This document shows positions 19,974-26,302 of a stretch of DNA of 26,995 nt, in pieces (positions within the stretch are counted from its first letter, which is position 1; each line of letters opens with the position of its first letter). A program made the translations under genes and the position numbers. Source of the DNA: a virus; the IMG/VR virus record IMGVR_UViG_3300042520_002149, positions 1 to 26,995 of that record; one strand, given 5' to 3'. The notes under the pieces are model-generated. The model did no database searches. It was not told the DNA's origin and was given only the letters and a program-made list of their open reading frames with translations.

Positions 19974-20441
19974 TTAGAATATCGAAAGGATCTTTTCGCG
20001 CTGGGCCTTGCTTTCGGGGTCATTACCGCTGGGCATGATCGCGAGGCGTTTACCTTTGCGGACGAGCAGCATCGGGCGCATGGTCTTGATCTTGTCGACA
20101 AGGCCGTGGTGCGAATCAAACGCGGCGCGCATGTAGGAAATTGGGTGATCAGGATTCTCCTCGCACCATTCCTGCGAATTGAAGCGCTTTTGAAACTCGA
20201 CGAAGGTGATCTCTTCCTCCTTGGCGATCGGCGTGAATTTGATCTTTTTGCCGCCGTCCATCATCCATGTGACGGTGCGCTTGGGATTGCCGCCGACATC
20301 TTCGATGGTGTCGGAGAATGCCTTTTCCGTTCCGAACTCACAACCAGAGGCGATGGCCGAGCCGATCAGCCGCGTGTTGCGGCTCTCGACGGGCGGGGTA
20401 TCATGGTCGCGCACGATGGCGACCGTGGATCCTTGTCTCAT
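19974..20441 (-). CDS. Conserved-looking phage tail-region protein (155 aa)
   Basis: MRQGSTVAIVRDHDTPPVES, with GGNPKRTVTWMMDGGKKIKF and a KRFNSQEWCEENPDHPISYM segment. It begins with a short Ser/Thr/Pro-rich stretch and ends in a basic helix (ESKAQREKILSIF). No family is recognised. It lies between the tail tube paralogues and the chaperones. The leader is GTCACCCAAAATCAACC without a Shine-Dalgarno sequence. Confidence 0.65.
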   Translation of the reverse strand: MRQGSTVAIVRDHDTPPVESRNTRLIGSAIASGCEFGTEKAFSDTIEDVGGNPKRTVTWMMDGGKKIKFTPIAKEEEITFVEFQKRFNSQEWCEENPDHPISYMRAAFDSHHGLVDKIKTMRPMLLVRKGKRLAIMPSGNDPESKAQREKILSIF

Positions 20442-20471
20442 GGTTGATTTTGGGTGACTCTTGTGAGCCGG

Positions 20472-20816
20472 TTATTGGACGATCGGATCGGCGCCAGGAT
20501 AAACCGTGCCGCTGATCTCGAACTCGTTGAAATCGTCGTTCTTCTCACTGACTTTCACCGAGGTGATGACAGTCACGCCGCCTGCTGCGATGTAGTCGGG
20601 GATGAAGCCCGCTGCGCTGGTGTCTCCTGCTTCGACAGTGGTCGTGCCACGGCCTTTGACCGTGAACTCGTAGGTGGGATCGAAAGTCTTGGCCGCACCA
20701 AATCCACCCTCGGTGGACATGATCATCTTCGACTCCATGTTCTTGGTCGACTCGACGCTCTCGATCAGCTCGGCGGATACCGACTGAACTCCGATTTGGT
20801 TGAAAGTGATTGCCAT
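20472..20816 (-). CDS. Tail-tube-like protein, paralogue B (114 aa)
   Basis: MAITFNQIGVQSVSAELIES, then TFDPTYEFTVKGRGTTTVEA, and near the C-terminus TSVKVSEKNDDFNEFEISGT. The beta-rich layout with a central strand-rich G.G segment and a paired C-terminal hairpin is compatible with a small tail tube subunit. The C-terminal third matches the preceding gene closely (SVK.SE.N.DF.EFEI..T.Y). It follows its paralogue by 12 bases. Assigned from size, copy pair and position upstream of the chaperones; not recognised at family level. Confidence 0.55.
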   Translation of the reverse strand: MAITFNQIGVQSVSAELIESVESTKNMESKMIMSTEGGFGAAKTFDPTYEFTVKGRGTTTVEAGDTSAAGFIPDYIAAGGVTVITSVKVSEKNDDFNEFEISGTVYPGADPIVQ

Positions 20817-20828
20817 GGCTTTGGAAAA

Positions 20829-21143
20829 TTAGATCTCGTCGTAGATGGTCGCTTGGATCTCGAACTCGGGGAAATCCTCGTTGCTTTCGCTCTGCTTGAC
20901 GGAAGTGATCATCGCCACGCCGAGGGCGACGGTGCCGGGTACGACTGCTTCGATGTCGGCATCACCCTTGCCGGAGATGGTGACATTGCGCGTGATGAGT
21001 TTGCGTGGGCCCGCAAAGACAGTGACGCCTTGCTCGTCGCGAATGGTGGCGACCTCGACGGAGGAATCTTTGCTCGACTCGCTCACATGGCCGGTATTCG
21101 GCGCGAGGCCGTGGGTATTATTGACTCCAAAAGTCGCTGGCAT
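20829..21143 (-). CDS. Tail-tube-like protein, paralogue A (104 aa)
   Basis: MPATFGVNNTHGLAPNTGHV, with ITRNVTISGKGDADIEAVVP and a C-terminus TSVKQSESNEDFPEFEIQAT. It shares its C-terminal strand pair and a central VTISGKG / FTVKGRG strand with the next gene, so the two arose by tandem duplication. One may form the tail tube and the other a modified, for example tip-proximal or head-proximal, ring; this is inference. The start at 21143 has the leader TCGCAGGTGTATC. Confidence 0.55.
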   Translation of the reverse strand: MPATFGVNNTHGLAPNTGHVSESSKDSSVEVATIRDEQGVTVFAGPRKLITRNVTISGKGDADIEAVVPGTVALGVAMITSVKQSESNEDFPEFEIQATIYDEI

Positions 21144-21168
21144 GATACACCTGCGAGGATGTCAACTA

Positions 21169-21567
21169 TCACAAGCGGGTGACGCCGATGAGTGCCTCGA
21201 TCGAAGTGACCCAGCGGCTATCGTCCGACACACCCGCGGTGTGATTAGTGATGTGAAATCCGCGCACATCGATGGCCGTGATGCCGAGGCTCTGGGCCGA
21301 TGGTAATGGTTCGGTGAAGGCGTCTCGCACATCGTCCACGATGTCCATGTGGGCGCTGCGGGTGCTTCCGTCTGCCGGCGATGAGATGGAGACTTTGACC
21401 GTGGCCTTGTACAAGCTGCCGACGACGCCTTCGACCTGGTCGGCCAGTACCAAAACGGCGTGAGATTCTGGCGTGCGGACATCCGAGCTGGTGCCGGTGA
21501 AGACCTCGATGTCATTGCCGAGGTTGCCGACGAGCTCGGCGAGATAGTCTTCGATGTGTTGGTTCAT
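21169..21567 (-). CDS. Tail terminator / head-tail completion candidate (132 aa)
   Basis: MNQHIEDYLAELVGNLGNDI, a helix, followed by alternating strands (SHAVLVLADQVEGVVGSLYK, ATVKVSISSP) and a closing segment WVTSIEALIGVTRL. Size, alpha/beta layout and position between head genes and tail tube genes fit lambda gpU-like tail terminators. The start at 21567 follows TAATTTTTCCCC. Family assignment is inference from position and layout. Confidence 0.55.
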   Translation of the reverse strand: MNQHIEDYLAELVGNLGNDIEVFTGTSSDVRTPESHAVLVLADQVEGVVGSLYKATVKVSISSPADGSTRSAHMDIVDDVRDAFTEPLPSAQSLGITAIDVRGFHITNHTAGVSDDSRWVTSIEALIGVTRL

Positions 21568-21576
21568 GGGGAAAAA

Positions 21577-21885
21577 TTAGCGGCGGGCAACTCGGTATTC
21601 GATGACGCCTGCGCCGGGCTTGAGCATGATCTCTTCGACCTTGTAGCGCAGATCGCCGATGGTCATCGCGCTGTTCTGTGCCGGTGCTGGACTAGGCAAA
21701 TCGGCGACCAGCATGCGGACGCTGAGTGATCCGTCCTGTGAGAAGCCTCCCTCTTCGAGATCGATCTGCACGCCACCCATCGAGATCGCGGCTTGGTACT
21801 CCTCATCACCGATGGTGATTGGTACGCCGATGTCATCAAGGATTGAGGCGAACGCCTCTGCGGCTGCTTCTTGAATTGGATTCAC
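21577..21885 (-). CDS. Head-tail joining candidate (102 aa)
   Basis: GTG start at 21885; MNPIQEAAAEAFASILDDIG, then ITIGDEEYQAAIS, an acidic DLEEGGFSQDGS loop, LSVRMLVADL and LRYKVEEIMLKPGAGVIEYR. The strand-rich pattern with 'I.IGD.EY.A' and a final R resembles lambda FII-type joining proteins that sit between portal ring and tail. It starts only about 17 bases after a terminator-like hairpin. Moderately supported by position. Confidence 0.55.
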   Translation of the reverse strand: MNPIQEAAAEAFASILDDIGVPITIGDEEYQAAISMGGVQIDLEEGGFSQDGSLSVRMLVADLPSPAPAQNSAMTIGDLRYKVEEIMLKPGAGVIEYRVARR

Positions 21886-21902
21886 GATTCACGCGCGGCG
21901 TC

Positions 21903-21940
21903 AAAAAAAGCCCCACCCGGATATTTCCAGATGGGGCTTT
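21903..21940 (-). terminator. Intrinsic terminator (minus strand) downstream of the 90-aa gene
   Basis: AAAGCCCCA (21907-21915) pairs perfectly with TGGGGCTTT (21932-21940): a 9-bp stem with a 16-base loop. On the minus strand it is followed directly by seven T residues (21909-21903). This is a strong rho-independent terminator for leftward transcription, lying inside the late operon. Confidence 0.75.
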
Positions 21941-21968
21941 GAACCTAACTACCAATGAAACAAAGGGA

Positions 21969-22241
21969 TTACTTTTTGCCCTTCTTCGGCTGTGGTGCCT
22001 CTTCGGCTTCCACAGCTTCAGGGGCGGGAGCGGCAGCGGCTTGCGGTTGGGTGCTTGGGCGGAAGATGCGGGAGATGTAAGGCATGCCTCCGCGATAAAG
22101 CTCGCGGCGAGGTGCCTTTTCTCCGACTTGCGCTACCAAATCTTTCGCTTTGCCGAAGTCGTAGCCGCAGTAGATTACCGAAGCGTTTGCGTCGGTGCCG
22201 CGAGCGGCGTTGTACTCCACAACAAGATTGAGAACTGCCAT
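21969..22241 (-). CDS. Small head-region protein between two terminators (90 aa)
   Basis: MAVLNLVVEYNAARGTDANA, with a VIYCGYDFGKAKDLVAQVGE segment and a long low-complexity tail (about 58-90: Pro/Ala/Glu-rich, ending QPKKGKK). The N-terminal 55 residues are compact alpha/beta; the tail looks disordered. It directly follows the major capsid gene, where lambda-like phages encode FI or small capsid-linked proteins, so a role in head maturation or DNA packaging is possible. It is flanked upstream and downstream by terminator hairpins, which makes its expression level separate from its neighbours. Confidence 0.6.
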   Translation of the reverse strand: MAVLNLVVEYNAARGTDANASVIYCGYDFGKAKDLVAQVGEKAPRRELYRGGMPYISRIFRPSTQPQAAAAPAPEAVEAEEAPQPKKGKK

Positions 22242-22263
22242 TTTCGTAAAAGGTTGGATTGAG

Positions 22264-22300
22264 AAAAAGCCCCCGGACCGATGTTGTCAGTCCGAGGGCT
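22264..22300 (-). terminator. Intrinsic terminator (minus strand) after the capsid gene
   Basis: AGCCCCCGGAC (22268-22278) pairs with GTCCGAGGGCT (22290-22300), 11 positions with one C/A mismatch and an 11-base loop. It is followed on the minus strand by TTTTTCTC. It lies directly after the capsid stop. Partial termination here would keep capsid mRNA high relative to downstream genes. Confidence 0.7.
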
Positions 22301-22310
22301 GGGGGGAGGA

Positions 22311-23252
22311 TTAAGCGGAGATCACGCGGTGACCGGCGAAGTCGGTGATCGCGCCGGCGCTGCCACCTTGCTTGCCGACTGCGGAGCCGTAGAGCATGGT
22401 CACGGTGAGGGTGAGATCGAGCGTGCCTTGCTTCTGGCCGAGGATGCCGAGGAGCGAGAGACCGCTGTTCGGGTCGGTGACGACTTCGGTCGTGACGACT
22501 TGCGGGATGCCGTATTGAGCGGCAAGCTCGCTGGAATCGTCAGGAAGGCCGGTCCAGATGACAATCGACTCAGGTGAGAAGAACGCACCAGTAAGGTTGC
22601 CAGCGGTCGGAAGGTCGGGATACTCCACGATCTTCTCGAAGCCACCAAGACCCTCAAGGACCACATAAGGGTCGCCAGCGAGGCGTTGGCCGTAGAAGTC
22701 GCCCGAGGAGATGCGGGTGTCGGCCATGAGGGCTTCGGCGAAGTCGCTGTTGACGATACCGTAGCGCTTGGCAGGAGCTTTCTTCGAGTTGAGAGCCTTG
22801 CGAACCGTGCCGAGTGTGTCGCGGTCGGTGTTGGCAATGGTCTCAGTCGTCGACTGGCTGACATTCGTGGCGGTGAACTTGGCGAGGGCCGAATCAACGA
22901 CCGACTTGGCAAGCACATAGGCAGCATCACCAATGGCACCGGCGAGCGCGTCCTTCTTGTCGGCGATCGCGTTGAGGTGAGTGAGGCTGATGGTGACATG
23001 CTTGTGACCGTCGGCGACAATCGGCACATCGGTGAGCAGGCTGCGAGCTTCGGAGGCACCATTGAAGTAGCCACCTTGCGCTGCATCGTAATCAGCAGCG
23101 CTGGGGAGCGTGCGGATGTGAGCATAGCCGGATTGGCCCTTCTTCATGCGGGTAGCGGTGAAGTCGGTGGACATCATGCCCAAAGCGGGCACGCGGGTTT
23201 TGAACGAGTCGAGCGTTGAGCTCAGGATCTCGGAGACGGTAAGTGTGGGCAT
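22311..23252 (-). CDS. Major capsid protein (HK97-fold type)
   Basis: 313 aa; MPTLTVSEILSSTLDSFKTR, then VPALGMMSTDFTATRMKKGQ, an ADGHKHVTISLTHLNAIADK segment, a long helix around the AGAIGDAAYVLAKSVVDSAL stretch (spine-helix-like), GIVNSDFAEALMADTRISSG and a C-terminal beta domain. Size, position after the protease/scaffold and the internal layout fit an HK97-fold capsid subunit. The start is preceded by ACACCCCACAATT with no Shine-Dalgarno sequence and the end is followed by a terminator. No separate gpD-like decoration gene is obvious nearby. The family subtype is not determined. Confidence 0.85.
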   Translation of the reverse strand: MPTLTVSEILSSTLDSFKTRVPALGMMSTDFTATRMKKGQSGYAHIRTLPSAADYDAAQGGYFNGASEARSLLTDVPIVADGHKHVTISLTHLNAIADKKDALAGAIGDAAYVLAKSVVDSALAKFTATNVSQSTTETIANTDRDTLGTVRKALNSKKAPAKRYGIVNSDFAEALMADTRISSGDFYGQRLAGDPYVVLEGLGGFEKIVEYPDLPTAGNLTGAFFSPESIVIWTGLPDDSSELAAQYGIPQVVTTEVVTDPNSGLSLLGILGQKQGTLDLTLTVTMLYGSAVGKQGGSAGAITDFAGHRVISA

Positions 23253-23291
23253 AATTGTGGGGTGTGCTTGGGGTTAAAAAATGCGGGGATT

Positions 23292-23756
23292 TTAGTTTGA
23301 GCCTTGGGCCCGGAGTTTTTCGGCGAGCTTGCCGAGGCGGTACTTTTCGGTCGGGCTTGTGGTCGCCTTGATTTCGGCGAGCACGCTTTCGAGCGATTGG
23401 GCTTCCGCGTTGTCCGGCGACACATTCACGGGTGCGCTGGAGCTACGGCTGGCGATGGCGGCGGCCTTGGCGGCGACTGCCTCGTCGATGGAAAGTTGGT
23501 TGGCCTTCAGCGCGGAGATCTCGCCTTGCAGCGATTCGAGCGTGGCCTTGAGGTCGCCGATGATCTCGGTGGCGGACTCTTCCTTGGGCTCATCAGCAGG
23601 AGAGCTTTCGGTTTCGCCTTCTGGTGCAGATTCAGGAGCTGCCTCTTGTTCACCTTCCGGTGCGGATGGGGCGGCTTCGTTGGTGATTTCCGCAGCAATG
23701 GTTTCGACCGATGCGACGACTTCTTCGGATGGGGTGCTGGCGACTTGTTCGCTCAT
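23292..23756 (-). CDS. Putative nested scaffold protein from an internal start (154 aa)
   Basis: Within the S49 gene an in-frame ATG at 23756 (Met278) is preceded by GCGGAAGATGGC, a usable Shine-Dalgarno sequence. The product, MSEQVASTPSEEVVASVETI..., is an acidic Glu/Ala/Pro-rich stretch followed by a helical coiled coil (ATLESLQGEISALKANQLSI) and a basic end (EKYRLGKLAEKLRAQGSN). This is the arrangement of lambda C/Nu3, where the scaffold is made separately from the same frame. Expression from the internal start is inferred. Confidence 0.5.
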   Translation of the reverse strand: MSEQVASTPSEEVVASVETIAAEITNEAAPSAPEGEQEAAPESAPEGETESSPADEPKEESATEIIGDLKATLESLQGEISALKANQLSIDEAVAAKAAAIASRSSSAPVNVSPDNAEAQSLESVLAEIKATTSPTEKYRLGKLAEKLRAQGSN

Positions 23757-24587
23757 GCCATCTTCCGCAGTGTCAACTGCGCGAAGCGGAGAGGATCCGG
23801 CTTTGCCTGCTTGCGAAGCATTGCGGACCACGGTGGCGAGGCCCAGCGATTCGGCCTGCGGGCCATAAAATGTCTGCCCTTGCATCGCCTCAGTAGGGAT
23901 CTTCCGACCTTGGCGCGTGACGGCGGATTTGAACTCGCCGAATACCTGATCGATGCGCTCTTGGATCAGCTCGCGCTGTGACTCGGTGAGTGATGTGCCA
24001 GGGAAACCGGCGGCCTTAAACTTGCCGGTGGTGAAAAGCTCGACCTTCACGCCGAGCATCTCGGCGCGTTTGCTCTGATCGATGTGCGGGACCATCACGC
24101 CGATGGATCCGACCGATGCTGAGCGCGTCATCGAGATGCTGGTCGCTTGTGATCCGAGCCAGTAGGCGGCGGATGCCATGGTGCCGGAGGTGTGCGCGCG
24201 CACCGGCTTGACCTTGGCGGCTTCGTAGATCGCATCGGCGGCCTCGGGGGTGCCGCGAACGGTTCCGCCAGGAGAATCAATGTTGAGCACGATCGATGTG
24301 ACCGCTGGATCGGCGGCTGCGCTTTCAACGGTGGAGCGGACTTCATCGAGGCTGGTCGCTCCGAGCATCACGCGATCGAACTCGTCGGTGGTCGGAAGAA
24401 GCGGACCGGTGATGTTGATCGTAGCGACGCCATCGGCGACGCTCATGATCGACTTGGGCGCTTCACTTTGCGAAAGGGTGAAGAGTTTCCCGGCGGCCAT
24501 GTCCATGGCCAAACCGATGATGCCGTCCATTGCCTCCGGGGCGATGGCCCACGGCTCTTGTGTCAAAATGAAATCGCGTGCGTTCAC
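23292..24587 (-). CDS. S49 head maturation protease with C-terminal scaffold domain
   Basis: 431 aa. Residues about 40-270 are an S49/SppA-type serine peptidase domain: LNIDSPGGTV (102-110), nucleophile Ser139 in SGTMASAAYW, SVGSIGVMVPHID (158-170) and the general-base Lys191 in TTGKFKAAG. The C-terminal 150 residues are an acidic, helical scaffold-like extension. Known role in lambda-like phages: it cleaves the scaffold and other head proteins during capsid maturation. The GTG start at 24587 has an ACACCCCA leader. It lies between portal and capsid, as expected. Confidence 0.9.
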   Translation of the reverse strand: MNARDFILTQEPWAIAPEAMDGIIGLAMDMAAGKLFTLSQSEAPKSIMSVADGVATINITGPLLPTTDEFDRVMLGATSLDEVRSTVESAAADPAVTSIVLNIDSPGGTVRGTPEAADAIYEAAKVKPVRAHTSGTMASAAYWLGSQATSISMTRSASVGSIGVMVPHIDQSKRAEMLGVKVELFTTGKFKAAGFPGTSLTESQRELIQERIDQVFGEFKSAVTRQGRKIPTEAMQGQTFYGPQAESLGLATVVRNASQAGKAGSSPLRAVDTAEDGMSEQVASTPSEEVVASVETIAAEITNEAAPSAPEGEQEAAPESAPEGETESSPADEPKEESATEIIGDLKATLESLQGEISALKANQLSIDEAVAAKAAAIASRSSSAPVNVSPDNAEAQSLESVLAEIKATTSPTEKYRLGKLAEKLRAQGSN

Positions 24588-24613
24588 GCACCGCGTGGGG
24601 TGTCAATTCCCTA

Positions 24614-26038
24614 TCACTTCGCAGGCCCAGTCGGCGCTTCGACCGGCGGCTCAACCGACACACCCGATGCGAAGAGCATCTGGAGCGGGATGTCGTATTT
24701 CTTGGCGAGTTCTTGAAGGTGGGCGATGTCGCGAGCGCGGCGTTCGGCTTCCTCCTCGAAGTCCATGCCCAGCTCGGCGAAGTGATCGGACAAGGTTTTG
24801 AGACCGGCCTTCACATCCTCGCGGTTTTGCAGCGACTCCCGACCAGCATCGACGGTGACGCGGCGCGGGGTGACGACGGAAATCTTCCACCATGCAGGAA
24901 TCAGCGGAATCTCGCCGCGCGTGATGGCATCGCCGATGACGAACTTCCAGACGGGCGTGAGAAAGCGGCGGATGAGGATGTTTTGGCGGTGGGAGAATCG
25001 GCGGTCTGCTTTTGCGACCACCATGCGGACGCCGGCGCCACCGATCTTGCTGGAATCGGCTGCGAACTCGTATGGAACGACACCAAGTGCTGAATCGCGG
25101 CGGAGGTGATCGAGGAAACCGGTAAAGGTGGGCGATGGGCGGTTAGACTCGAAGGGTTTGAGCTCTTCTCCTGGCTTGAGCGCGACCCATTTGCCACCGA
25201 CGATCTTTTGGAGTGCGGTCGGGTCTGATTGGTTGTCGTCCGACTTTCCAGAGTCGATGTCGAGTCCGCCAAATCCGTCGTTGCTGTCGATCTCGCCGGT
25301 TGCGGTCGTGATTGCGAACGATTTGTCGGCGTGATCCTTGAGCGCGTGCTTTTCGAGCGCGAGCAATTCCATCTCATCGCGGATGTGATTGATCGAGTGA
25401 GCTAGTGACGGCACCCCGCGCGCCGATGAAGCTCGCTCTGGATCAAAGATGTGGAGGACGGATGCGGCAGGAAGGTCGACGACGCTGCCGTCATCCTGCT
25501 TCACATGATAGGAAATCGGGCGGCCGTAGCTATCAAAGCGGATGCCATCGACGCTGCCATCGCCATTTCCACCACTCACACGGTGGCTTTCGATGAGTTG
25601 AATCACTGGGCGGCCATCAACACGGGTGAGGTGAACAAAAATGTCGCCATCTTCGTCGATCGCGCGGCAGATGAGCATTTCGCACTCGGAGAGGGAGAAT
25701 CGTCCGGTGATTTCGCACTGGTTCGACCATTCCTCCCAGTATTCGAGCGTGCTGGCGATCCACTCGCGGTCTTCGGTCTTTGGTTGGATCTTGAGACCAT
25801 CGCCGACTGAGTAGACGGCCATGTCGAAGACCATCTCGCGGGCAAAGCCGCTGTTCTTCATCAAATAGCGGCTGCCCTTGATGATTTCGTTGCGGACAAG
25901 CGGCGTGGTTTCCTTCCGATGATCCTGCGGAGCGGCGGCGGGTAGGCGTTGGCGCACCGATGATGGGTTGGCGCTCTCGTAAGGTGACCATCCGAAGGCG
26001 GATGCGCCCATTTTGGTGATTTTTTGCAGCAGGTTCAT
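24614..26038 (-). CDS. Phage portal protein (lambda gpB family)
   Basis: 474 aa from the ATG at 26038; MNLLQKITKMGASAFGWSPY. Family signs: TPLVRNEIIKGSRYLMKNSG, GFAREMVFDMAVYSVGDGLK, FVHLTRVDGRPVIQLIESHR, VLHIFDPERASSARGVPSLA (a highly typical portal motif), then ALEKHALKDHADKSFAITTA and a C-terminal LKTLSDHFAELGMDFEEEAE-type helix. It forms the dodecameric ring at the head vertex through which DNA enters. The ATG overlaps the stop of the gpW-like gene (ATGA); an upstream frame to 26068 is the spurious extension. Length is a little below lambda gpB (533). Confidence 0.9.
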   Translation of the reverse strand: MNLLQKITKMGASAFGWSPYESANPSSVRQRLPAAAPQDHRKETTPLVRNEIIKGSRYLMKNSGFAREMVFDMAVYSVGDGLKIQPKTEDREWIASTLEYWEEWSNQCEITGRFSLSECEMLICRAIDEDGDIFVHLTRVDGRPVIQLIESHRVSGGNGDGSVDGIRFDSYGRPISYHVKQDDGSVVDLPAASVLHIFDPERASSARGVPSLAHSINHIRDEMELLALEKHALKDHADKSFAITTATGEIDSNDGFGGLDIDSGKSDDNQSDPTALQKIVGGKWVALKPGEELKPFESNRPSPTFTGFLDHLRRDSALGVVPYEFAADSSKIGGAGVRMVVAKADRRFSHRQNILIRRFLTPVWKFVIGDAITRGEIPLIPAWWKISVVTPRRVTVDAGRESLQNREDVKAGLKTLSDHFAELGMDFEEEAERRARDIAHLQELAKKYDIPLQMLFASGVSVEPPVEAPTGPAK

Positions 26039-26286
26039 AGGGAAAATGGCCCGGTGCCGGACTGACATGTGCGGCGAGTCTTGCCGTAGGTGAACGGATC
26101 GAGCTTGCGGAGAGCGTGCTGGCAGGCCGCGATGATCTCTTTGGTGTCATCGAGGCGCTTGTATGTGATCTGCGATCCCGACTCTTGGAAGCTGATCATC
26201 AGTTTCTTGAGTGTCTTTTTGTTCTCTTCGAGGATCTCGACCACCTCTTCGGTGGAAAATCCTGTCGTCATGTCGAGGGCCGCCAT
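26035..26286 (-). CDS. gpW-like head-tail joining protein (83 aa)
   Basis: MAALDMTTGFSTEEVVEILE, a Lys-rich helix, QITYKRLDDTKEIIAACQHA and a basic tail. The central 'ITY...L...I....' segment resembles gpW, the small alpha/beta protein that stabilises packaged DNA at the portal. Its position between terminase and portal is the gpW position in lambda. The start at 26286 lies 16 bases after the terminase stop with AGAGGG nearby; Met at 26271 is an alternative. The long frame to 26439 overlaps the terminase gene and is rejected. Confidence 0.7.
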   Translation of the reverse strand: MAALDMTTGFSTEEVVEILEENKKTLKKLMISFQESGSQITYKRLDDTKEIIAACQHALRKLDPFTYGKTRRTCQSGTGPFSL

Positions 26287-26302
26287 GCCCTCTGACAAGT
26301 TG

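Noticed and set aside
22400-23125. 241-codon minus-strand ORF inside the capsid gene
   Set aside because: Alternate frame of the capsid gene with a Ser/Pro/Arg-rich translation typical of a shadow frame.
23304-23981. Plus-strand ORF of 225 codons opposite the S49 protease
   Set aside because: Shadow of the Glu/Ala-rich scaffold segment. Gly/Cys/Phe-rich composition and no ribosome binding site.
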